DNA of 64,000 bases, taken from the NCBI GenBank assembly GCA_026415315.1, contig JAOAHI010000001.1, positions 1 through 64,000 of the forward strand. The letters run 5' to 3'. The stretch is from Methylohalobius sp. (lineage in GTDB: Bacteria; Pseudomonadota; Gammaproteobacteria; Methylococcales; Methylothermaceae). Shown here piece by piece: positions 57,704-64,000 of this stretch. The position numbers were made by a program, and so were the translations under genes. Numbering within the stretch: position 1 is the stretch's first letter; the number at the start of each line of letters is the position of its first letter. The notes beneath the pieces are model-generated. The model was given only the letters and a program-made list of their open reading frames with translations, was not told where the DNA came from and made no database searches.

Positions 57704-59141
57704 AGTTCAGCGCTTTTTCCCTTTGGCCCGGAATCTCCGGGCCAAAGTTTTTTTGTTTTTCTTGAAACCAGGCGAGTTTAGCGCGCAGCCTGACCACCTC
57801 GCCGATGATAATGAGGGTAGGGGCGTGGGCGAGCTTTTCTCTAGCTATTTTGGACAAGGTGGCAACCGTCGCAACGGTCACCCGCTGACGGGGTGTGGTA
57901 CCAGATTCGATCAGGGCTGCTGGCATATCGGGCGACATTCCGTGCTGAATCAACGCCTGGCAAATCTCTTCAAGGCCGAGCAGTCCCATGTAAATCACCA
58001 ACGTTTGTCGTGGGACAACGAGTTTTTCCCAGTCCAGATTTGGCCTGTCTCCTTGGCGGTGGCCGGTGACGAACAGGCAGGATTGAGCATAGTCGCGATG
58101 GGTAAGGGGAATGCCAGCATAGCTGGCGCACCCGAGCGCGGCGGTGATACCGGGTACAACTAGGAAAGGAATTTCTGTATTGGCCAGGGTCTCGATTTCC
58201 TCTCCGCCGCGCCCAAATACAAATGGATCTCCCCCTTTGAGCCGCACTACCCGCTTGCCTTCTCGAGCCAAGCGAACCAATAACTGGTTGATTTGCTCCT
58301 GCGGCAAACCCGATTCGGCTCGGGCTTTGCCAGCATACAGTTTGTCTGCGTCGCGTCGCACTAAGTTTAGGATCTCGGGTGAGACTAGGCGGTCGTATAC
58401 CACGACATCGGCCTCTTGGAGCAAACGCAAAGCGCGTAGGGTCAATAAATCCGGATCGCCTGGCCCAGCCCCTACCAGGGCCACATAGCCGGTGGCCTGT
58501 CTTCGTTCTGAGGCAGCCTTAAGCGCTTTAGCCATTTCCTCAGCGGCAGCTTCGGTTTGACCCGAAAGCAGCAACTCGCCGGCTGGGCCCTTAAGGGTTT
58601 GCTCCCAAAACCTGCGGCGTAGATTGGGGCTCGGAAGTGCTTGTTTTACCCGAGAGCGAAAGCGGCCGGCCAGTTCAGCCAACTGGCCAAAGTTGGTTGG
58701 AATTAGGCTTTCCAGCGTGGTTTTGAGCAGGCGTGAGAGGACGGGCGCCTGCCCCCCACTGGAGACGGCAAGAACAACAGGCGAACGGTCCACAACGGCA
58801 GGCAGGATGAAGTCACACGCTTCAGGTTGGTCGACGGCGTTGACCAGGAGGCCGAGTCGGCGAGCACAAGCAGCCACGTGAGCGTTAAGGTCTCGGTCGT
58901 CGGTAGCCGCGATCACCAGGAAAAAACCTTCTATATCCTTAGGTTCAAAGGCCTTGTTTTTGAGGCTCACGCGGCCAGTGGTAGCCATTTGCTTAAAATC
59001 CGGGTGAAAAGTTGGGGCCAACGCGGTCACCGAAGCTCCCGCACGCCATAACCATTCCGCCTTGCGTAGGGCGACTTTCCCTCCGCCTACAATCAGACAC
59101 GGCTTTTGCGCTACTCTTAAGAAGACCGGGAGAAAGTCCAT
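57684..59141 (-). CDS. cysG: Siroheme synthase CysG
   Basis: This trifunctional enzyme methylates uroporphyrinogen III, oxidises precorrin-2 and inserts iron to give siroheme for sulfite and nitrite reductases. From ATG 59141 (MDFLPVFLRV) it has 485 residues (E. coli 457). The N-terminal dehydrogenase/ferrochelatase part has CLIVGGGKVALRKAEW and VDRSPVVLAVSSGG; the C-terminal methyltransferase part has VALVGAGPGDPDLLTL, GGDPFVFGRGGEE and GIPLTHRDYAQS. The last 25 or so residues beyond LAWF go past the usual end and overlap the cytochrome terminator. The gene is divergent from tusA. Confidence 0.95.
   Translation of the reverse strand: MDFLPVFLRVAQKPCLIVGGGKVALRKAEWLWRAGASVTALAPTFHPDFKQMATTGRVSLKNKAFEPKDIEGFFLVIAATDDRDLNAHVAACARRLGLLVNAVDQPEACDFILPAVVDRSPVVLAVSSGGQAPVLSRLLKTTLESLIPTNFGQLAELAGRFRSRVKQALPSPNLRRRFWEQTLKGPAGELLLSGQTEAAAEEMAKALKAASERRQATGYVALVGAGPGDPDLLTLRALRLLQEADVVVYDRLVSPEILNLVRRDADKLYAGKARAESGLPQEQINQLLVRLAREGKRVVRLKGGDPFVFGRGGEEIETLANTEIPFLVVPGITAALGCASYAGIPLTHRDYAQSCLFVTGHRQGDRPNLDWEKLVVPRQTLVIYMGLLGLEEICQALIQHGMSPDMPAALIESGTTPRQRVTVATVATLSKIAREKLAHAPTLIIIGEVVRLRAKLAWFQEKQKNFGPEIPGQREKALNFIYRKL
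57721..57754 (+). terminator. Rho-independent terminator embedded in the 3' end of cysG (antisense)
   Basis: A perfect 12-bp stem (ctttggcccgga at 57721-57732, tccgggccaaag at 57736-57747) with an ATC loop is followed by TTTTTTT at 57748-57754. It terminates the cytochrome transcript 18 bases after its stop. The same bases encode the C-terminal residues of CysG on the other strand (KNFGPEIPGQRE region), so the terminator lies entirely within a coding sequence. Confidence 0.92.
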
Positions 59142-59199
59142 CAAGCCAGGCCCAAGTTTGCTATCATTCAAAGCCCATCGCTGTCCAGTACCTAATCCT

Positions 59200-59427
59200 A
59201 TGGAATGCTACCGGGAACTAGATACCAGCGGGCTGAATTGCCCCCTGCCGCTTTTGCGCCTAAAAAAAGCTTTAAGCGAGATGAAAAGCGGGGAAGTCAT
59301 CCATGTAATTGCCACCGATCCAGCCTCGATTCTGGACTTTGGGGTATTTGCCGAGCAGACGGGGAACGTCATTTTACGCCATAAAGAAGACGATGGGGTG
59401 TTTCATTATTGGGTGCGCAAAAAGTAA
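59200..59427 (+). CDS. tusA: TusA-family sulfur transfer protein
   Basis: This 75-residue sulfur carrier has the active cysteine in LDTSGLNCPLPLLRLKKAL (Cys near 13, CPxP motif) and the IRVIATDPAS-type strand. The ATG at 59200 gives the family length; the frame extends to 59062 inside cysG. It passes sulfur in tRNA thiolation or sulfur oxidation; next to siroheme synthesis a sulfur-metabolism role is suggested. It is only about 58 bases from cysG and they probably share a divergent promoter region. Confidence 0.92.
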   Translation: MECYRELDTSGLNCPLPLLRLKKALSEMKSGEVIHVIATDPASILDFGVFAEQTGNVILRHKEDDGVFHYWVRKK

Positions 59428-59435
59428 AAGCAAGC

Positions 59436-60149
59436 TCACAGATGTGGCCACGGCGGGCCACTTCTGCGCACCGGTTCAGGCGATTGGCGTAAAGAGAGAA
59501 TTGTCCAGTTTTTTTGTCTTGCAGTCGCTTCCAGAATGGGGTCGGGATCGACTGCGATCGGATGGCCGACGTGCTCAAGCAAGGGCAAATCGTTCTGGGA
59601 GTCGCTGTAAAAAGTAGCGGCGTTGAGCTCAAGCTCCTTGTCCTTAAGCCATTCCTGCAGGCGTAGAACCTTGCCGTGCTGAAAGCAGGGAACGCCAATA
59701 AAGCGTCCGGTGTAACGGCCTTGTGCCAATTCCGGTTCGGTAGCGAGCAGATGTTCTATGCCGAACAAGCCAGCGATAGGCTTGGTGACAAAGGCATTAG
59801 TGGCAGTGACGATCGCCAATACATCCCCGCGCTTTTTGTGATATTTCACTAAGGCTCTAGCGGCTGGCAGAATCAAGGGCATGATTTTCTCGCGCACAAA
59901 GCGCTGGCGTAGCGCGTTCAGGAATTCCACGGAGTTCTGGCTTAAAGGTTTTAACGAAAAAGCTAAAAACGCCTCGATATCTAGCCGGCCTTGCCGGTAG
60001 TCGGCATAAAAACGGCGATTAGCTGATTCGTACTCATCGCGATCAACAATCCCTTGTTCTACTAAGAATTGGCCCCACAGATAGTCGCTGTCGCCGCCTA
60101 ACAGGGTGTTGTCCAGGTCAAAAAGAGTCAGGGAAGCTCTCAAGTCCAC
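59436..60149 (-). CDS. HAD-family phosphatase (subfamily IB)
   Basis: This 237-residue protein has HAD motif I LFDLDNTLLGGDSD near residue 9, motif II IVTATNAF and motif IV FYSDSQNDLPLLEHVGHP. A helical cap lies between I and II, as in SerB-type and histidinol-phosphatase-like HAD-IB proteins. It starts with GTG at 60149. Orthologues next to rppH are annotated histidinol-phosphatase in Pseudomonas; the substrate is not established here. It is divergent from rppH across 81 bases and ends 8 bases from the convergent tusA gene. Confidence 0.87.
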   Translation of the reverse strand: MDLRASLTLFDLDNTLLGGDSDYLWGQFLVEQGIVDRDEYESANRRFYADYRQGRLDIEAFLAFSLKPLSQNSVEFLNALRQRFVREKIMPLILPAARALVKYHKKRGDVLAIVTATNAFVTKPIAGLFGIEHLLATEPELAQGRYTGRFIGVPCFQHGKVLRLQEWLKDKELELNAATFYSDSQNDLPLLEHVGHPIAVDPDPILEATARQKNWTILSLRQSPEPVRRSGPPWPHL

Positions 60150-60230
60150 TTGCGATGATGGAACGGGTTGTGTAGGTTATTTCGATGAGCTTTGAATTTT
60201 ATCATCAAATTAAGTTGTGGCTTTTAAGCC

Positions 60231-60755
60231 ATGGTCGATGATGAAGGGTATCGATTAAACGTAGGCATTGTCTTGTGCAACAAGGCGGGGCAGGTGTTTT
60301 GGGCGCGCCGGATCGGGATGCGCTCTTGGCAGTTTCCCCAAGGGGGGATCAAGGCCAAAGAAAGCCCCGAGGCAGCTATGTTTCGCGAGCTGCACGAGGA
60401 AACCGGTCTCGCCCACAAAGACGTCGAGGTGATCGGCCGCACTCAAGATTGGTTGCGGTATCGGCTTCCAGAACGGTATATCCGGCGTAATTCGTTTCCG
60501 CTGTGCATAGGGCAGAAACAAGTTTGGTTTTTATTGCGATTGCAAACCTGCGAAGACCGCATTTGTCTAGACCGCTGCCGCCGGCCCGAGTTCGACGCCT
60601 GGCGCTGGGTGGAGTATTGGCAGCCAGTGAGAGAGGTGGTTTATTTCAAGCGCGAGGTCTATCGTCAGGCGCTCCTAGAACTGGCCAAGTTACTGGCTCC
60701 AGAATCGGTTCCCATCGATCCTAAAAGCTTCTTGACCGCCCGCGGTCGTTTGTAA
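60231..60755 (+). CDS. rppH: RNA pyrophosphohydrolase RppH
   Basis: This Nudix hydrolase removes pyrophosphate from the 5' end of mRNA to start decay; it has 174 residues (E. coli 176). The N-terminal [25 protein letters not shown] and the Nudix box [23 protein letters not shown] are nearly identical to the family. The C-terminal half has [24 protein letters not shown], also conserved. The ATG at 60231 lies in the usual MVDDEGYR context. Confidence 0.96.
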   Translation: MVDDEGYRLNVGIVLCNKAGQVFWARRIGMRSWQFPQGGIKAKESPEAAMFRELHEETGLAHKDVEVIGRTQDWLRYRLPERYIRRNSFPLCIGQKQVWFLLRLQTCEDRICLDRCRRPEFDAWRWVEYWQPVREVVYFKREVYRQALLELAKLLAPESVPIDPKSFLTARGRL

Positions 60756-60791
60756 ATTTGAGCTGGGTCGGCGGACACAAAGGGGGAGGGG

Positions 60792-61226
60792 TTGGCGCGA
60801 CCTGCGTGGAGATGGTTAGTCTTTGTGCCGATCTTGGTGATCGGCCGCATGCTTTATGGGGAGGATTTCTCTCCCACGGTCGTTGCCTCTCCCAGCGTGG
60901 TCGTTGATGCTCTATCCCGCAATGAGCTGCGGGCGATTTTTTTTATGCGCAGAAGGACTTGGCCGGACGGCACGCCTATCCAGGTGTTCGTTCTGCCGGA
61001 CGATCGTCCCTTACACCAAGCTTTCTGCAAGCAGATTCTCAATGTGTATCCCCACCAGTTGCGGCGGGCTTGGGATCGCGGCGTGTTTTCCGGAACCGGC
61101 CAGGCTCCAATTGAAGTCGAAACGATAGAAGAAATGCAGGAAAAAGTCGCCTCAAGCCAAGGGGCGATAGGCTATATCGGCAGAGACCACCTTGACGCTT
61201 CGGTGAAAGCGGTCACGGTCCGCTGA
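60792..61226 (+). CDS. Small PstS-like periplasmic binding-domain protein
   Basis: This 144-residue protein has a membrane-spanning signal segment at the start (about residues 6-23). Residues 30-144 form part of a phosphate-binding-protein-like fold: SRNELRAIFFMRRRTWPDGTPIQVFVLPDD, a segment around RAWDRGVFSGTG and SSQGAIGYIGRDHLD. It contains only one domain of the usual two-domain PBP, so it may bind or sense a ligand but not transport it. The TTG start follows GGGGAGGGG. It precedes the porin gene by 46 bases, a pairing seen in several proteobacteria. Confidence 0.7.
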   Translation: MARPAWRWLVFVPILVIGRMLYGEDFSPTVVASPSVVVDALSRNELRAIFFMRRRTWPDGTPIQVFVLPDDRPLHQAFCKQILNVYPHQLRRAWDRGVFSGTGQAPIEVETIEEMQEKVASSQGAIGYIGRDHLDASVKAVTVR

Positions 61227-61272
61227 GAGCCGGCGGGCTATGTTTTAAGGTGGGGTTTTAAGAGCGTCACCT

Positions 61273-62457
61273 ATGAGACGATTTGGGGTCGGGCTGATAT
61301 TGTGGGTGTTGGCCAACGCCTGCCGAGCCATGGGGCAGGAATGGTTGGCCACATCTCAGACCCATGGCTTTGTGAGTCAGGGGTTCGTGCTGACCTCGGC
61401 CAACCGATTTTTTGGCGACAGCGAGGACGGAAGCTTAGATTTCACCGAAGCTGGGATCAATCTCTCCACCCGCCCTTTTGGTCCTGTGCTCATTTCGGCC
61501 CAGGGTCTGTTTCGCCGTTCCGGGGAGGTCAACCCCAAAGAGTTTCGCCTGGATTATGCCTTGGCCGACTACACGCTTTGGTCAGATGTCCAAGGCCGAG
61601 CCGGAATCGCCTTTGGGCGGGTGAAAAATCCGTATGGTCTGTACAATGAGACCCGCGACGTGGCTTTTACCCGCCCAACGATCTTTCTGCCGCAAAGCAT
61701 TTATTTCGACCGCACGCGCAACTTGGGACTGGCTAGTGACGGTGGACAGGTGTATGGAGAGTACACCACGGCGTGGGGAGAATGGTCGCTTCGGTTTGCG
61801 GTAGGGTGGCCGAATGGGATACAGGATAAAGAGTTTGAGCGCTTGGTCGTGAGCCGTAACTTGCCTGGGCGCTTCAAGACTAGGTTATCGTACCTGGGGC
61901 GTTTGACCTACGAGTCTCCAGCAGGATCTTTGCGCTTAGCTATCACCAGCGGCCAGGTTCGCCCGCGTTACGATCCTAAGGGAGCCAATCCCTTCCAGGC
62001 TGGGGAGACGACCTTGGTGCCGGTCATCTTCTCGGCCCAATACGAAGGCGAGAAGTTCACCGTCACCGGAGAGTATGCGTTGCGTTTTGTCAAGCTCCGA
62101 GATTTTGGGCGATTTTTGCCAGATCGCAGCGATACTGGGGAGAGTTATTATCTTCAGGTAGCCTATCGGATCTTGCCTAAACTCGAGCTGGTTGGCCGCT
62201 ATGACGTGTTTTTTGCCGACCGCGACGATACGAGCGGCAGAAAATTTGCCGCTTTGACCCGTCGCCCTCGCCACACCCGCTTTGCTCGCGATTGGACGGT
62301 CGGCGTGCGCTGGGACATCAGCCGTTCCTGGATGGTGCGCGCCGAGTACCATCGGGTGAATGGCACCGGGTGGCTGCCAGTCTCAGACAACCCAGATCCT
62401 AACGCGCGCGAGAAAAACTGGCACTTATTTGCTTTGCTGTTGTCGTTTCGCTTTTGA
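61273..62457 (+). CDS. Outer-membrane beta-barrel porin-like protein
   Basis: The protein has 394 residues with a signal peptide (about 1-21). Alternating hydrophobic/charged stretches such as ADYTLWSDVQGRAGIAFGRVKNPYG, WSLRFAVGWPNG, SLRLAITSGQVRPRY and FTVTGEYALRFVK are typical of beta strands, and the last residue is Phe (LLLSFRF), as expected for outer-membrane barrels. The channel substrate is unknown; next to a PstS-like protein, phosphate or an anion is plausible but unproved. Confidence 0.75.
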   Translation: MRRFGVGLILWVLANACRAMGQEWLATSQTHGFVSQGFVLTSANRFFGDSEDGSLDFTEAGINLSTRPFGPVLISAQGLFRRSGEVNPKEFRLDYALADYTLWSDVQGRAGIAFGRVKNPYGLYNETRDVAFTRPTIFLPQSIYFDRTRNLGLASDGGQVYGEYTTAWGEWSLRFAVGWPNGIQDKEFERLVVSRNLPGRFKTRLSYLGRLTYESPAGSLRLAITSGQVRPRYDPKGANPFQAGETTLVPVIFSAQYEGEKFTVTGEYALRFVKLRDFGRFLPDRSDTGESYYLQVAYRILPKLELVGRYDVFFADRDDTSGRKFAALTRRPRHTRFARDWTVGVRWDISRSWMVRAEYHRVNGTGWLPVSDNPDPNAREKNWHLFALLLSFRF

Positions 62458-62459
62458 CT

Positions 62460-63317
62460 TCAATAATCGGTTAAGGAAAAATCTATCCCTGCTGGCAAAT
62501 GATCCAGCCGCTCCACCCAAGTAGAGATGGCTCCGTCGGCATAAAGCTTAAGCCAGCGCCAGCCAGCCGGCTGGGTATCCAAAACCAAGGTCGGCGCTTG
62601 TGGGCGAAATTGGAAGCAGGTGGACGGAGTGCTCCACAGCGGGACCTTTTGCCAATAGCCGGCAAAAGCCTGGTGGACGTGGCCGAAGATCACACCTTTG
62701 ACTTGGGGGAACCGGGCTATCAGCGCTAATAATTCCTGACCATTGGCCAGCCCCATGGTATCCATCCACGCGCTGTGGATGGAAAGCGGCGGGTGGTGGA
62801 CAGCGATCAAAGAAGGGGAGTCTGGAGCCTGTTTAAGGCTTAGGGTTAAAAACTCAAGTTCAGAGGCAGGGAGCTCACCCCCAGCTGAGCCTGAAAGGTG
62901 GCTGTTTAAGCACACGATCTGCCAGGTCTTAGTCAAGATGCGTTTGGCACAGTGCTGGCCGTTGCGGCACAAGACTTCTGCCATCACTTTGGGGTCATCG
63001 TGGTTTCCAGGGAGAACAACCCAGGGAACCTCAAGAGGCTTCAGATTATGCAACAGGCGCTGATAGGCAGCAGGCTTGGGTTCTTGAACCAGATCGCCGG
63101 TCAAAAGAATCAAATCCGGCGGCCAGGTCGCAGTGGTCTGAAGATAGCTTAGTACCTCTTTAAAACTCCCCTCGGTGTCGACTCCCATCAGAGTTTGGCC
63201 TGGATAGGCTAGAAGATGACAGTCGGACAGTTGGAGCAGCTTGAGCGGCTCGCCGTGGTCGACCAACGTCAAAGCGGTTTGATGAGCACTTTCGAATTGC
63301 GCTTGAGGTTGATCCAT
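62460..63317 (-). CDS. cpdA: 3',5'-cyclic-AMP phosphodiesterase CpdA (metallophosphoesterase)
   Basis: This 285-residue calcineurin-like phosphoesterase lowers cAMP. Metal-binding motifs are LLQLSDCHLLA (DxH), LILLTGDLVQEP (GDxxQ), VVLPGNHDDP (GNHD), IAVHHPPLS (H) and VIFGHVHQAFAGYW (GHxH); the C-terminal STPSTCFQFRP matches CpdA. E. coli CpdA has 275 residues. The start ATG lies inside the 3' end of argA (49-base overlap), so they are co-transcribed. Confidence 0.9.
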   Translation of the reverse strand: MDQPQAQFESAHQTALTLVDHGEPLKLLQLSDCHLLAYPGQTLMGVDTEGSFKEVLSYLQTTATWPPDLILLTGDLVQEPKPAAYQRLLHNLKPLEVPWVVLPGNHDDPKVMAEVLCRNGQHCAKRILTKTWQIVCLNSHLSGSAGGELPASELEFLTLSLKQAPDSPSLIAVHHPPLSIHSAWMDTMGLANGQELLALIARFPQVKGVIFGHVHQAFAGYWQKVPLWSTPSTCFQFRPQAPTLVLDTQPAGWRWLKLYADGAISTWVERLDHLPAGIDFSLTDY

Positions 63318-64000
63318 TGCCTTCGTTCTGGAGGTAATTCGTCCAATGTGGCGAGATGAAAACCCCGTTCCAGAAACCAGTGCGCCGCGCGCGTGGTCAG
63401 AACGAACAAAGAAGTAAGCTGTAAATTTTTGGCGTGTTTTTCTATGTGTTCCAAAAGAAGCCGACCGCGACCCTGGCCGCGGTAGTCCCTATGGAGCGCC
63501 AAGCAGGCCAGCTCTCCCATGCCCGCCTCGGGGAAGACGTGCAGTGCAGCGCAGCCAATCACCAGGCCGTCGCGGGCTATTACCCAAAAATCGCCTATTG
63601 TCGTCTCCAGCTTCTCCCGCGTGCGCTTGACCAAAGTACCTTCTTGCTCTAAAGGCACAATCAGTTCGAGGATACCTGGGATGTCCTCCAGCTTTGCCGG
63701 ACGCAGGGTTTCAAAAGGTTGAGCTGAGATCAAGGTGGCGCAGCCGTCGCGGGTGAACAGCTCCAGTAGCAGAGCACCGTCCTGGTGACGATCGAGCACG
63801 TGGACGCGGCTTACCCCCTGTTCTATGGCGGTCACCGCCGCTTGGACGTGGCGAGCGCTCGCTTCATCAAAAGCGTTTTCTCCAAGCAACTGATACGCCT
63901 CCCGACAAGTGAGCTGAGGAATATGTTGAGTGGAAGAGGCAAATCGGCAAGGGAATTCGGCCAGAATCAGGAGCTTGTCAGCTTTGAGCGCAGCTGCGGT
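63269..64000 (-). CDS. argA: N-acetylglutamate synthase ArgA, C-terminal part
   Basis: The gene is open to the window edge, so the start lies beyond 64000; about 243 residues are visible. They include the end of the amino-acid kinase-like domain (LKADKLLILAEF; REAYQLLGE; HVLDRHQDGALLLELFTRDG) and the whole GNAT domain (RPAKLEDIPGILELIVPLEQEGTLVKRTRE, ELACLALHRDYRGQGRGRLLLEH, VLTTRAAHWFLERGF, KVLIKPL). It makes N-acetylglutamate, the first step of arginine synthesis. It has no separate stop before cpdA. Confidence 0.95.
   Translation of the reverse strand, partial: TAAALKADKLLILAEFPCRFASSTQHIPQLTCREAYQLLGENAFDEASARHVQAAVTAIEQGVSRVHVLDRHQDGALLLELFTRDGCATLISAQPFETLRPAKLEDIPGILELIVPLEQEGTLVKRTREKLETTIGDFWVIARDGLVIGCAALHVFPEAGMGELACLALHRDYRGQGRGRLLLEHIEKHAKNLQLTSLFVLTTRAAHWFLERGFHLATLDELPPERRQWINLKRNSKVLIKPL

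Noticed and set aside
57675-58163. 162-residue plus-strand frame opposite cysG
   Set aside because: It lies antisense to the well-conserved methyltransferase domain of CysG and runs through the cytochrome terminator.
1-64000. Mobile elements, CRISPR arrays, tRNA or rRNA genes
   Set aside because: No transposase, integrase, phage gene, regularly spaced repeat, cloverleaf or rRNA-like stretch was seen; gaps are short and gene order is largely conserved.

Overview
The window is a gene-dense chromosomal segment from a gram-negative bacterium, most likely a gammaproteobacterium. The block polA - (small RNA) - engB - cytochrome c4 - dsbA - EEP nuclease - GGDEF protein has the gene order known from Pseudomonas and relatives. 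lpoA/yraN, the cysG trifunctional fusion, rppH with a HAD gene beside it, and argA of the kinase-GNAT type point the same way. GC content is middling by eye. No insertion sequence, prophage, CRISPR array, rRNA or tRNA was seen. I cannot name the genus.

Layout. 1-3 kb: the end of a GlrR-like sigma-54 regulator, then rnd with an APH/P-loop kinase gene. 3-10 kb: polA, a strong candidate for a sigma-E-dependent small RNA, engB, cytochrome c4, dsbA, an EEP nuclease and a diguanylate cyclase. 10-13.4 kb: phoB-phoR with a PstS-like binding protein, and an OmpA-type lipoprotein. 13.5-17.7 kb: the methyl cycle (metK, ahcY, metF with a frameshift) and rsmE. 17.6-20.9 kb: a GH13 glucan enzyme and glycogen synthase with an unusual N-terminal tail. 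20.9-23.4 kb: rfbBAC for dTDP-sugar synthesis. 23.4-39.7 kb: mainly envelope and transport genes (giant MscS-type channel, CaCA exchanger, CorA, TrkH/TrkA pair, ZIP, MFS, APC), an operon of lipoprotein + GNAT/C39 peptidase + RimK-like ligase, and LOG-pfkB. 39.7-45 kb: ppsA and a large exported phytase-like protein. 45-52 kb: aminotransferase (with an internal stop), hom, thrC, recJ, nadC and a small membrane protein. 52-57.7 kb: yraN, lpoA, gltA, prfC and a monoheme cytochrome. 57.7-64 kb: cysG, tusA, HAD phosphatase, rppH, a binding protein plus porin pair, cpdA and the 3' part of argA.

The genes suggest a respiring organism that can store glycogen and controls phosphate. PhoBR, two PstS-like binding proteins, a porin and a phytase-like exoprotein make a phosphate theme. 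PEP synthase, PfkB, glycogen synthase and the GH13 enzyme make a carbon-storage theme.

The most interesting item is the polA-engB intergenic region (5706-5864). It holds a near-consensus extracytoplasmic-stress promoter, three successive hairpins, a CU-rich loop that could pair with ribosome binding sites, and a strong terminator. Because engB lies on the other strand, this promoter can only produce a transcript of about 125 nt. The position matches Spot 42 of enterics and ErsA of Pseudomonas. Other notable points are two broken biosynthetic genes (metF, the alaC-like aminotransferase), a phytase domain nested inside another domain, a possible shared Pho-type motif, and a terminator hidden in antisense inside cysG.
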